From assembly GCA_045593005.1 (NCBI GenBank), contig JAZNVV010000065.1, positions 1-26,045 of the forward strand: DNA of 26,045 nt, in the 5' to 3' direction. Shown here piece after piece: positions 8,731 through 16,503 of this stretch (positions are counted from its first letter, which is position 1; every line of letters starts with the position of its first letter). Position numbers and translations under genes: made by a program. Source of the DNA: UBA11475 sp045593005. GTDB lineage: Bacteria > Bacillota > Clostridia > Christensenellales > Borkfalkiaceae. The notes under the pieces are model-generated. The model had not been told where the DNA came from and ran no database searches. It saw only the letters and a list, made by a program, of their open reading frames with translations.

Positions 8731-11036
8731 TTTGTCTTTAATCTCATTATTTTTGTATAAATTTCTGAAGTCATAAGGTCACGCTTTATACGACTATCGC
8801 ATTTAAGCGTACCGTTACTAACCGAAAAAATGCCTAATTCCATAAACACAGCCAGCGCAAAAATAAACTGGTGTGGTTCAATTTCAGGCATATTGTCTAC
8901 GTAAAACCGTACCGAACTTACAAATCGCTTACCCGTTAGCGCCTTTATTTTCAAAAACGCATCTCCAAGCGCCGAGCGTGATATATCTATTAAATCGAGC
9001 GTTTTACGTGCATATACGTCTTTTGCGCAAATTACCGTTTGACCTTCTTCAGATATTACCGAAAATCCGTTGTCTAAATATATAACCCGTTCAAAATTTT
9101 TGACTGCATCAGGCGACGAAAGTGCTAACAATACAATATCTAAAAGGTTCTTTTCCGTCGGTTTAAATATCCCCTTTTGCACGCCTTTAAGCGCAGGATA
9201 ATTTTCAAGCGAAGATAGGTCGTTTACTATATATGCCGTCGAATATCTATTTACCTTTTCAGATATATATTTATTGATTTCAGCCGACGGCAAAAAGTCA
9301 ACCAAAGTATTTTCCGTGCCGGTAATTGCGTCTAATGCTTTTTCAAACATTATAAGTTTTATTTCGTTTGAATTATCTATTTCCGGCAATATATCTTTGA
9401 CGTATCCTTTTAAATAGGTTTGCCTTGCATAGGTAGACAGATTAACTTCAAAAACAACCTTTTTATTTATAGGAGCTTCTAAAAGTTCAAGACTGTCTAT
9501 GCCATTAAATTTTAACATTTCAATAATAGGCGTCTTGAACGTTATATGAGGTGAATTAGGCTTTAACGGGTATGCCGAAACAGCACCAACCGTCGCCGTA
9601 AAGAGTGGCTTTTTGTTTCCGACGCCACACGGCTCTAAACGCTCTAATTCTTTGGCAAATTTCATTGAAAACTGCTCTTTAATTTCAATTTCTGCCTTAA
9701 TTTTAGGAACAAAAACTTCCTTATCATAACGACTGCCTAAATAACTGTCGATACGTCTTTCAAATTCATCAAAATTTTCTTTTGTAATAGCGACACCAGC
9801 CGCTTGAGCGTGCCCACCAAATTCAACAAGCAAGTCCTTTGCCGACGATATAGCGTCAAAAATATTTATACCTTCAATACTTCTTGCCGAGCCTTTAAGT
9901 ATTCCACCTTGTCCTGCAAAGATTATTACCGGACGGGAATATTCTTCCACAAGCCTTGCCGCAACGATACCAACAAACCCCGTGCGCCACGTTTCGTCGT
10001 AAATCATTATTACGTTTTTAGTCGCGCCCTTTTCAGAAAGTTTTTGTTTAGCAAGTTTATACAGTTTATCACATTCGGCTTGACGTTCTAAATTGTATTC
10101 GTTAAGTTTTACACTATATTCGTAAATCTCTTTCGAGTTTTCCGATAAAAACAACTGTAACGCACAATCAACGTTGCCCATTCTTCCAGCAGCGTTTATC
10201 CGTGGTGCTATCGAATATGCAAGCGTTTGAGCAGTTACTTCCTTATAATTGTTAGAAGATAACAATTCGGCAAACACAGGTCTTATCTTGCCTGTTTCAA
10301 ACAATTTTAAGCCTTCATAAACAATATCACGGTTTTCGGAAACAAGTTCCATACTGTCGGCAACGGTTGCAAGCGCAACAAAATCTAAATATTTGTAAGC
10401 ACGTTCGCCTATAAGTGCGTTGGCTAATTTGAAAGCCACGCCTGCGCCACAAAGCCCGTCGAAAGTTTTATCCCCGTCTAATTTAGGATTTATACAAAGC
10501 GTATCTGGTAAAACGTCAGGAATTTCATGATGGTCGGTAATAATAATATCAATGCCAAGCTCTTTAATCTCTTCTACTTCGTTTACGTTGCTAATACCAC
10601 AGTCTACCGTAATTATAAGGTCAACTACTTCTTTTTCAGCAATTTTTTCAATAATGCTTAAATTTAATCCGTATCCGTCCTCTCTATTTGGAATAGTGGT
10701 TATAACGTTAACGCCGTATTCTGAAAGGGCTTTATATAAAACGGCAGTAGCTGAAATACCGTCAGCGTCATAATCGCCATACACAAGCACAAGTTCGCCT
10801 GCTTTTTTTGCATTTTCTATTCTTTCGACAGCCTCTCTCATACCCGACAAAAGGAACGGATCTAAAAAGTTAGACTTACCCGGAGAGAAAAATCTTTTTA
10901 TTTGCTTTACGGTAGTCAACCCACGTGAATATAAAAGTTTAGCCGTTTCCGGTAAAATGCCAGTCGATAAAGCGTTGGCGTAAATAATATTAAGTTGTTC
11001 GGGGGTGAAATTTTGATTGTATATAATTTCCTTCAT
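8724..11036 (-). CDS. recJ: Single-stranded-DNA-specific exonuclease RecJ
   Basis: RecJ degrades single-stranded DNA 5' to 3' in recombination and mismatch or base-excision repair. The DHH phosphoesterase core shows YGDYDADG (86-93), VDCGISN (about 144-150) and DHH (168-170). The DHHA1 part shows KGSARSIEGINIFDA and FGGHAQAAG (about 406-414). An OB-like domain and a C-terminal extension of about 200 residues bring it to 770 residues, as in the long Bacillota RecJ proteins (E. coli RecJ has about 577). The ATG at 11036 follows a GGAG ribosome site about 7 nt upstream. A terminator lies between secF and recJ, so it needs its own promoter. A TATAAT at 11054-11059 exists but would leave a very short leader and has no good -35 box, so I do not call it. 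Confidence 0.97.
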   Translation of the reverse strand: MKEIIYNQNFTPEQLNIIYANALSTGILPETAKLLYSRGLTTVKQIKRFFSPGKSNFLDPFLLSGMREAVERIENAKKAGELVLVYGDYDADGISATAVLYKALSEYGVNVITTIPNREDGYGLNLSIIEKIAEKEVVDLIITVDCGISNVNEVEEIKELGIDIIITDHHEIPDVLPDTLCINPKLDGDKTFDGLCGAGVAFKLANALIGERAYKYLDFVALATVADSMELVSENRDIVYEGLKLFETGKIRPVFAELLSSNNYKEVTAQTLAYSIAPRINAAGRMGNVDCALQLFLSENSKEIYEYSVKLNEYNLERQAECDKLYKLAKQKLSEKGATKNVIMIYDETWRTGFVGIVAARLVEEYSRPVIIFAGQGGILKGSARSIEGINIFDAISSAKDLLVEFGGHAQAAGVAITKENFDEFERRIDSYLGSRYDKEVFVPKIKAEIEIKEQFSMKFAKELERLEPCGVGNKKPLFTATVGAVSAYPLKPNSPHITFKTPIIEMLKFNGIDSLELLEAPINKKVVFEVNLSTYARQTYLKGYVKDILPEIDNSNEIKLIMFEKALDAITGTENTLVDFLPSAEINKYISEKVNRYSTAYIVNDLSSLENYPALKGVQKGIFKPTEKNLLDIVLLALSSPDAVKNFERVIYLDNGFSVISEEGQTVICAKDVYARKTLDLIDISRSALGDAFLKIKALTGKRFVSSVRFYVDNMPEIEPHQFIFALAVFMELGIFSVSNGTLKCDSRIKRDLMTSEIYTKIMRLKTKC

Positions 11037-11076
11037 ATTTGCTCCGAAAACTTATTATAATAACTATTTTTAAACG

Positions 11077-11105
11077 AAAAACGGGCTTTTCAGCCCGCTT
11101 TTTTA
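11077..11105 (-). terminator. Rho-independent terminator after secF
   Basis: The stem CGGGCT / AGCCCG (11082-11087 with 11092-11097) has a 4-nt loop and is followed on the minus strand by GTTTTTCGTTT. It ends the secD-secF unit before recJ. Confidence 0.85.
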
Positions 11106-11111
11106 ACCATA

Positions 11112-12047
11112 TTAGTCTTTTGACGTTAAAGATTCGGCAGGTTTGTAAGAGAATTTATCTTTGCCACCCATACCGGCAAATAACGTCCATAAAGCCGGCG
11201 TTACGATAACGTTTGTAAATGCAACACTAATAGCCGAAATAACTACCGTAAGCCCTGCCCATCTTACTAATGCAGGACCAAATACAATAAGCGCTATTGC
11301 AAACACACAAATAACTGCTAATAAGATAGCGTTTATCTTAACGTTGCCACATTGTAACGCATCTGCAACTTCACAAGGTTTTTTGCCTTCAAGAGCGCCG
11401 TATTTGCACGTTGAATATCTTGCTTTACCCGTAAATAATACTGCGCCGATAATTGTTAAAGCAATACTTCCCATTAAAATAGCGTAGTAAGCAGGCACGA
11501 CGATTGCCCTTGTTAAAGCAGTTAATGCTACTGCAAAAACCCCTTCAAAAATTGCCGAACACATTACTGCAAATGAAGCGGCAAATCTCTGTCTAATTAT
11601 AAGGTAAACACCCAAAATGACAAGTGCCCCTAAAGCCGACAAAAATACTGGTAAAAGTCTTTGTCCGTCAATTGATTTTGAAGAATACTGTTCAACAGTA
11701 ATAGTGATTTCATTTATATTATCAGTATTAATTTCTGCATCAAGTTTATCTTCAAGTTCAGCAATAACTTCATCTGAAACTTTATCTTTGAAAGTATAAA
11801 CGGTTACGCTGTCGTAGTTGTAAATAAGATAATCAGCCTTATTTTTGCCAAACACGTCGTTAGCAACTTCTTCAATAACTTCAGTATTATCGCCAAAGTC
11901 TACGTTCGTTTTAATATGAACTTCATAACCTTCAGAGTTTTTAACTAATCTGTTAAACCCAAAAACCCCAAAGAATACACCACCTACGATAATTAATGCA
12001 AGCGATACGAGAAGACAAATTTTAGTAATTTTTGATGAAATCTTCAT
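11112..12047 (-). CDS. secF: SecF-like protein-export membrane protein, divergent
   Basis: SecF works with SecD to drive the late steps of Sec export using the proton gradient. This 311-residue protein has the SecF layout: TM1 at about residues 9-33, an extracytoplasmic domain to about 131, then five further TM segments. Immediate linkage to secD (4-bp gap, ribosome site GGAGG inside the secD 3' end) supports the call. It is divergent. The first-domain motif is reduced to NVDFGDN, and the TM4 region that normally reads GYSxNDTxVVFDRIRE is here AILMGSIALTIIGAVLFTGK, so the conserved Asp and the following charged DRIRE segment are missing. Whether it can still couple to protons is uncertain. 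Assignment to SecF is by topology, context and weak motif similarity. Confidence 0.82.
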   Translation of the reverse strand: MKISSKITKICLLVSLALIIVGGVFFGVFGFNRLVKNSEGYEVHIKTNVDFGDNTEVIEEVANDVFGKNKADYLIYNYDSVTVYTFKDKVSDEVIAELEDKLDAEINTDNINEITITVEQYSSKSIDGQRLLPVFLSALGALVILGVYLIIRQRFAASFAVMCSAIFEGVFAVALTALTRAIVVPAYYAILMGSIALTIIGAVLFTGKARYSTCKYGALEGKKPCEVADALQCGNVKINAILLAVICVFAIALIVFGPALVRWAGLTVVISAISVAFTNVIVTPALWTLFAGMGGKDKFSYKPAESLTSKD

Positions 12048-12051
12048 ACCA

Positions 12052-13395
12052 TTAGTCCTCCTTCTTTAATGCAAGAAACTTTTCGTTGCCATTAGATACG
12101 GAAACCATAATGGAAACCATAAGATGCGATAAGAGTATTGACGCAATGCCTGATAAAACAATGCCGATACCAAAAGTAATAGCGAACGCTTTTACTGCGC
12201 TGTTACTAAAGATGAAAAGCGCAAGAGCAAGGACGCCAGCCGTTACGTGCATATCAAGAGCTGTAAGAGCAGGTTTGCCATAAGCATATTTGATAGACGC
12301 CCTCATAGTCTTTCCTTGAGCGTATTCCTTTTTAACCTTGTCAGCAAACATAAATGCAGAAACAGCACCGACAATTAACGCGAATATAATACCCATTACA
12401 GAGCCAAACGAAACGGTAATACCAGGCACAAGGTAAAGCATTAACATTTGCATAAGCGCTTGAGCGATATATGCGATTGACATAGCAATACCAAGCCCAC
12501 GATACATAACGCAAAGAGCTACGATAACAGCTATAATTGAAATGCCGATTGCCCAAACTAAAAGACTTGCAACGTTGATACCCATAAGTGGCGTAATAAT
12601 TCTAATACCACCTGTGTTTACACCTAAATCGTTAACAATTTCGTATTTATATTTAAGTCCACCCGTAATCATTTGGAAAGCAAATCTTTCAGCATCAGCT
12701 TCAGTTTTAGGTCCATTAAGCATCATTTCTCCATTTTGATATCTCTTAAAATCATCTGAAGAAATAGGCATATTGATAAGTTCGTTATCGTCACCTAAAA
12801 CTACTTTAAGGTTAAACGCACTATCTGTTTCGCCTTCAGCCTGTTCAGCCTCAAACGTTTCGATAGCGTCTAAAATAGTGCGATAACCATCATTTGTAAA
12901 GTCAACGACGATAGGGAAATCACCTTCAATTTCCTGACCGTAGTAATATACGTCGTCTAAAAGACTTGCACCGGACGCAATTTCCTCTTCAGAACCCTTT
13001 ACGCCACCGTAAAATACTACGTCGCCGTAAGCAATAATCGACTCAATATCCGTTGAAGTGCTGTCCTTTGCTTCAATATCTAATCTAATTTTACAATCGC
13101 TGTCAAAACCGTCCGATAATAAAGTAATTTTATAATCGGAATAATTTAAAGCCTCTAACCTTGCTTCTAAAGTTTTAACAACGTCGTCAATATTAATATC
13201 CTCAACGTCGTCTTCACTGTGTTCAATAACGTACGAATAACCGTCTTCTAAATCTCCGCTTAAATCAACGTAGTTAAGTAAAGACGTGTAACGGCTTACT
13301 TCACCTACGCGGAAACTTGCAAAAGTCATTACGATAAGTATAGCAATCACTACCGAAATCACCGATAAGAGCGCTATTGACTTCTTCTTGCCCAT
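12052..13395 (-). CDS. secD: SecD-like protein-export membrane protein, divergent
   Basis: This 447-residue SecD homologue has TM1 (about residues 8-27), a large extracytoplasmic P1 domain (about 30-270), then five TM segments. The C-terminal stretch from VPGITVSFGSVMGI through SNSAVKAFAITFGIGIVLSGIAS aligns by eye with the canonical SecD end (LPGIAGIVLT to GxIKGFAxTxxIGI). The TM4 signature VDANVLIxERI is replaced by GAVSAFMFADKV (343-354), so the aspartate that is essential in E. coli SecD has become hydrophobic. A later aspartate (ALDMHVTA, D381) is kept. The ATG at 13395 has a CAGGAGG ribosome site 4 nt upstream. A near-consensus promoter lies about 110 bp upstream, with a hairpin (CTTATGC/GCATAAG, 13443-13449 with 13465-13471) in the leader. 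Confidence 0.85.
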   Translation of the reverse strand: MGKKKSIALLSVISVVIAILIVMTFASFRVGEVSRYTSLLNYVDLSGDLEDGYSYVIEHSEDDVEDINIDDVVKTLEARLEALNYSDYKITLLSDGFDSDCKIRLDIEAKDSTSTDIESIIAYGDVVFYGGVKGSEEEIASGASLLDDVYYYGQEIEGDFPIVVDFTNDGYRTILDAIETFEAEQAEGETDSAFNLKVVLGDDNELINMPISSDDFKRYQNGEMMLNGPKTEADAERFAFQMITGGLKYKYEIVNDLGVNTGGIRIITPLMGINVASLLVWAIGISIIAVIVALCVMYRGLGIAMSIAYIAQALMQMLMLYLVPGITVSFGSVMGIIFALIVGAVSAFMFADKVKKEYAQGKTMRASIKYAYGKPALTALDMHVTAGVLALALFIFSNSAVKAFAITFGIGIVLSGIASILLSHLMVSIMVSVSNGNEKFLALKKED

Positions 13396-13502
13396 ATTGC
13401 CTCCTGAAAATGTTTAAAATCTATATCTTGAATGGCAAAACGCTTATGCTTGTCCTAAAAAAGTGCATAAGACACCCTAACGCATTCTTTTAATACTATG
13501 TT

Positions 13503-13531
13503 ATTATATAACTAATAATATTTTTAGTCAA
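13503..13531 (-). promoter_or_regulatory. Sigma-A-type promoter of secD-secF
   Basis: TTGACT (13526-13531) and TATAAT (13503-13508) are separated by exactly 17 nt. This leaves a leader of about 100 nt before secD, containing a 7-bp hairpin with a 15-nt loop (13443-13471). Confidence 0.88.
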
Positions 13532-13580
13532 TAGAAATTCAAATTTTTTTTGATTTTTGCACGGCATTTTTAGTTTTTTT

Positions 13581-13623
13581 AAAATAAAAAGTCGCCTTGA
13601 CCAACAAAATTAATCAATGCGAC
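13581..13623 (-). terminator. Rho-independent terminator after the small membrane protein gene
   Basis: On the minus strand, GTCGC-a-TTGA pairs with TCAA-g-GCGAC (13591-13623, one internal mismatch, 13-nt loop) and is followed directly by TTTTTATTTT. It lies about 15 bp past the stop of the 13638-14015 gene and separates it from the secD promoter. Confidence 0.8.
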
Positions 13624-13637
13624 ATAATATTTATTAT

Positions 13638-14015
13638 CTATGCGTAACTTTTGTTTATATTGACGGCTATAATTCCACTTACAGCGCCAGCAATAGTTAA
13701 TAAAAGAATTTCTGAAAATAATCCTGATGAAAACCCTCCACCAAAAATTGCTATTACTAGGCTTTGCAACAGCGTCAACAGTAGCCCTGCGATAGCACCT
13801 TTAACTATACCTTGCCGTCCCCGTAAAAACACCATTATGGAAGAAAACAGAGCAAGACATTTTAATATTTGCAACGTTATTTTTACAGGGCTACCTGAAA
13901 TTTTAAAGATATACGCTACGACTGAAAATATAAGCGTTAGCAATACTGTGATTAATAATGCAACTATAGTCGCCGTCAAAACTTGCTTGACGTCGTTTTT
14001 TATTTGCTCCGACAT
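13638..14015 (-). CDS. Small four-helix membrane protein (TIGR04086/YrzE-like), function unknown
   Basis: This is a 125-residue very hydrophobic protein with a short charged N-terminus and about four predicted TM segments (TATIVALLITVLLTLIFSVV, then ILKCLALFSSIMVFL, GAIAGLLLTLLQSLVIAIFG and ILLLTIAGAVSGIIAV). Pattern and location between yajC and secD fit the TIGR04086 membrane family found there in Clostridia; the function of that family is not known to me. I chose the ATG at 14015, which has AAGAGGTG seven bases upstream. The frame extends to a TTG at 14087 but would add a basic, poorly conserved-looking tail and overlap a candidate promoter (TTGTCA, 17 nt, TAAAAA; 14059-14087). It has its own terminator. 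Confidence 0.75.
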   Translation of the reverse strand: MSEQIKNDVKQVLTATIVALLITVLLTLIFSVVAYIFKISGSPVKITLQILKCLALFSSIMVFLRGRQGIVKGAIAGLLLTLLQSLVIAIFGGGFSSGLFSEILLLTIAGAVSGIIAVNINKSYA

Positions 14016-14204
14016 AAAACACCTCTTCGTTTTTTTATAATTTATGAGCAATCGGCGATTTTTATGTCGTTTAACATCATTTGACAATATTTCTTTAAAA
14101 AAAATTATAAATGCGCTATAAAAAATTTATACGTTTTTAATTGTAAAAATAAAAGCAAGTAGTTTACTTTGACGCCAACGGTAGCGTCAAATACGACCAA
14201 AAAC

Positions 14205-14234
14205 AAAGAAGACTTGCGCTTGCAAGTCTTTTTT
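14205..14234 (-). terminator. Rho-independent terminator after yajC
   Basis: The stem GACTTGC / GCAAGTC (14211-14228, 4-nt loop) is followed on the minus strand by TTCTTTGTTTTTGG and on the plus strand by an eight-T run, so it may work both ways. A second 8-bp hairpin, TTTGACGC/GCGTCAAA (14168-14191), lies just beyond it; I see no gene in 14016-14204. Confidence 0.82.
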
Positions 14235-14237
14235 TTA

Positions 14238-14711
14238 TTATTCTTCAGTTTTTAAGTTTTCAACTTCTTCAACAGGTGTAGTAGCTACTTCTTCAACTGG
14301 CGTTGTAGTTGCTTCTTCAACAGGTGTAGTAGTTGCTTCAATAACTTCGTCGTCGTCAGCGAACATATCTTCATCTTCGTTACGAACTACAACTTTCTTA
14401 CCTTCTGATACTTGGTAGATAGCCTGTCTGTCAAACTTAATTAAGCATTTTTGCTTATTGCTACCAGTTTCTAAAATGAAAGTACCGTCGTTATCGTTGA
14501 TTGCTACAACTTTACCCATAATACCACCGATAGTTTTAACGTGGCAACCTTTTTTGAATTTTGCCATCATTTGTGCCGTTTCTTCTCTCTTTTTCTTGTT
14601 AGAACGACGTGACATAATGAAGAACACTACGAGCAAGCCTACTAAAACAAAAATCATAATATATGAAGACCATGGATTTGCTGTGGCTTCTGCAAGTAAA
14701 TTTAAAATCAT
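14238..14711 (-). CDS. yajC: Sec translocon accessory protein YajC with acidic repeat tail
   Basis: YajC is a small single-pass inner-membrane partner of SecD-SecF. The N-terminus has one TM segment (about residues 16-34), then the basic RRSNKKKREE stretch and the family core FKKGCHVKTIGGIMGKVVAI. The core ends near residue 110. From about 112 to 157 there is an acidic, Thr/Pro/Glu-rich tail built of near-identical units (TTPVEEA-type), encoded by three 24-bp tandem repeats. Family members are usually about 85-115 residues, so the tail is an addition. The ATG at 14711 has an AGGAG ribosome site upstream, and a strong promoter precedes it. The Sec role fits secD and secF about 0.8-2.6 kb downstream. 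Confidence 0.93.
   Translation of the reverse strand: MILNLLAEATANPWSSYIMIFVLVGLLVVFFIMSRRSNKKKREETAQMMAKFKKGCHVKTIGGIMGKVVAINDNDGTFILETGSNKQKCLIKFDRQAIYQVSEGKKVVVRNEDEDMFADDDEVIEATTTPVEEATTTPVEEVATTPVEEVENLKTEE
14266..14337 (-). repeat. Three 24-bp tandem repeats inside yajC
   Basis: Units 14266-14289, 14290-14313 and 14314-14337 share the pattern TCTTCAACAGGTGTAGTAG plus five bases on the plus strand, with a few substitutions. They keep frame and encode the acidic TTPVEE(A/V) tail of YajC. Confidence 0.92.
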
Positions 14712-14749
14712 AATTATAAACTCCTTTATCGTTAAATTTAACTTTATTT

Positions 14750-14778
14750 AGTATATATTATTTGTTCCCTTTTTGCAA
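14750..14778 (-). promoter_or_regulatory. Sigma-A-type promoter of yajC
   Basis: TTGCAA (14773-14778) and TATACT (14750-14755) are separated by 17 nt, about 40 bp before the yajC start. Transcription of yajC is therefore not solely dependent on tgt. Confidence 0.78.
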
Positions 14779-14813
14779 GTGTTTTTTCACTTTATGTAAA
14801 AAATGCGACTTTT

Positions 14814-15956
14814 TTAATTAAAATTCCCGTATTTAGCGTAAAATTCTTCTATAAACTCTGGCAAACAATCGGCTAAAATAGCGTTTCGCATATCCTTCAT
14901 AAGTTTAAGCAAGAAAGTTGTATTATGCAATGAAACGAGCATACCACCCATCATTTCACCAACGTTAAACATATGTCTTAAATATGCTTTTGTATAGTTG
15001 CGACAACAGTAGCAATCGCATTCTGGATCAAGTGGCGTAAAATCATCTTTATACTTACCGTTTCTAACAACCACTTTCCCGTGAGAAGTCAGCGCTGTTC
15101 CGTTACGGGCAATACGCGTTGCTAAAACGCAGTCAAACATATCTATGCCCCTTTTAACGCCTTCAATAAGACAGTCGGGACTGCCTACCCCCATAAGATA
15201 ACGTGGAACGTTTGTAGGGTATTTATCATACATAAAGTCAAGTATGTCGTACATTATTTCCTTTGGCTCACCAACTGAAAGCCCTCCTATTGCTATACCG
15301 TGTTTTGCATAAGGAATACTTTCTTTAAGGCTAATTTCACGCAGGTCTTTGTACATATTACCCTGCACGATAGGGAATAGCGCTTGATGCTCTACGTTGT
15401 GAACGTTATAACACCTATCAAGCCATTTAAGAGTTCTTTCCATAGCCTCTTTTGACTGTTTATAGTTAGTACCGTAAGACGTGCATTGATCAAACGCCAT
15501 CATAATATCTGCGCCAAGATTATGCTCAATCTCCATAGCCTTTTCTGGCGAAATAAAATGCTTACTTCCGTCCACGTGGGAATTAAATTGCACCCCGTCA
15601 TCCTTTATTTTATTTAATTTTGCAAGCGAAAACACCTGAAATCCACCACTGTCCGTTAAAACAGGTCTATCCCAGTTCATAAATTTGTGTATTCCACCAG
15701 CCCTTGCAACAAGGTCGTCGCCAGGTCGCATATAAAGGTGGTAAGTGTTGGATAAAATTATCTGCGCGCCTGCCTCTTTCAAATCTCTTGGATACACGCC
15801 TTTAACTGTTGCCTGCGTGCCAACAGGCATATAAATAGGCGTTTCAATATCACCGTGAGGGGTATGTAATATGCCAGCCCTTGCCCCCGTGCGTGTATCT
15901 TGTTTAATTGTTTCAAACCAAAAAGGTTTTTCGATTTTAGTGTTAGTTTCAATCAT
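14814..15956 (-). CDS. tgt: tRNA-guanine transglycosylase
   Basis: Tgt swaps guanine 34 of GUN-anticodon tRNAs for preQ1, the step before QueA in queuosine synthesis. The 380-residue protein is full length. D102 in LTDSGGFQVFSL and the aspartate in MFDCVLATRIARNG are the two catalytic acids. The zinc site is the CDCYCC cluster with a downstream LHN histidine, and the GGLSVGE and YLMGVGSP motifs are present. The ATG at 15956 has only a weak ribosome site. It is separated from queA by 540 bp of repeats, although queA-tgt are usually adjacent. A poor promoter candidate (TTTATA, 17 nt, TATATT) lies at about 15981-16009, its -35 box falling in the repeated GCGAAGTTTATAAA motif. Confidence 0.97.
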   Translation of the reverse strand: MIETNTKIEKPFWFETIKQDTRTGARAGILHTPHGDIETPIYMPVGTQATVKGVYPRDLKEAGAQIILSNTYHLYMRPGDDLVARAGGIHKFMNWDRPVLTDSGGFQVFSLAKLNKIKDDGVQFNSHVDGSKHFISPEKAMEIEHNLGADIMMAFDQCTSYGTNYKQSKEAMERTLKWLDRCYNVHNVEHQALFPIVQGNMYKDLREISLKESIPYAKHGIAIGGLSVGEPKEIMYDILDFMYDKYPTNVPRYLMGVGSPDCLIEGVKRGIDMFDCVLATRIARNGTALTSHGKVVVRNGKYKDDFTPLDPECDCYCCRNYTKAYLRHMFNVGEMMGGMLVSLHNTTFLLKLMKDMRNAILADCLPEFIEEFYAKYGNFN

Positions 15957-16025
15957 AATTTATTTTTAAGGTTTATTTAGAATATAGTTATTTTTGCGAA
16001 GTTTATAAAGTGTAAAATTTTTGTC

Positions 16026-16134
16026 TTAGAAACGAGCAAGACAAGACTCGTGAGTTAAAACAGATGAGATAGAACGTCTGTTCATCGAAGTTGTTTTAAC
16101 GAAACAGCAAACGAAGTATTGCGAAGTTTATAAA
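16026..16134. repeat. 109-bp direct repeat, copy 1
   Basis: It matches 16395-16503 at 107 of 109 positions, exactly 369 bp apart. It holds the inverted repeats ACGAG/CTCGT, GAAC-GTCT-GTTC (16072-16083) and GTTAAAAC/GTTTTAAC. It is preceded by the GCGAAGTTTATAAA motif at 15996-16009, giving a unit of about 125 bp. Confidence 0.95.
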
Positions 16135-16236
16135 TATCAAGTGTTTAGTTTTGTGTTTGGTTTTAGAAACGAGCGTGAGTAGGCTCGACAAGTTGTGGGA
16201 TGAGTTAGACCGTCTGGTCAACGAAGTCGTTTTTTA
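16121..16236. repeat. Diverged middle copy of the repeat
   Basis: It shares 26 identical bases with the lead-in of copy 3 (16121-16146 equals 16365-16390), and the TTTTAGAAACGAGC block. After that the sequence diverges, but the hairpins persist: CGAGC/GCTCG, and GACC-GTCT-GGTC (16208-16219) in place of GAAC-GTCT-GTTC. Confidence 0.8.
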
Positions 16237-16394
16237 TTTTAGGGCTCCCGCAAAAGATTTATTTATAAAGATTTTGTGGGAAAAGGAAAAGTTGTCCGTA
16301 AGCGTTTGTCGTTGCCTTTGGTAACGGCAACATAAAAGGACAAACTTTGACGCAACGACCTCACGCGAAGTTTATAAATATCAAGTGTTTGGTT

Positions 16395-16503
16395 TTAGAA
16401 ACGAGCAAGACAAGGCTCGTGAGTTAAAACAGATGATATAGAACGTCTGTTCATCGAAGTTGTTTTAACGAAACAGCAAACGAAGTATTGCGAAGTTTAT
16501 AAA
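16395..16503. repeat. 109-bp direct repeat, copy 3, overlapping the queA stop
   Basis: This near-perfect second copy of 16026-16134 has ACGAGC/GCTCGT fully paired (16401-16406 with 16415-16420), where copy 1 has one mismatch. Its last seven bases contain the queA stop codon (16497-16499). Confidence 0.95.

Larger units (their letters stand above)
15957..16496. other. 540-bp gene-free region filled with direct and inverted repeats
   Basis: No coding sequence is convincing here in any frame. The stretch consists of three related repeat units (separate entries) plus two strong hairpins in the middle: CCCGCAAAA/TTTTGTGGG at 16247-16280 (9 bp with one G-U), and 16304-16345, where GTTTGTC/GACAAAC (7 bp) stacks on GTTGCC/GGCAAC (6 bp). 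The motif GCGAAGTTTATAAA occurs at 16121 and 16365, at 15996, and again at 16490, where it runs into the queA stop. Confidence 0.9.

Noticed and set aside
14016..14087. Longer start (TTG 14087) for the small membrane protein
   Set aside because: The added 24 residues are basic and low complexity, and the ATG at 14015 has a good ribosome site at 7 nt.
15957..16496. Insertion sequence or transposase remnant
   Set aside because: No transposase-like coding fragments, terminal inverted repeats or target-site duplications were recognised; the direct repeats alone do not establish one.
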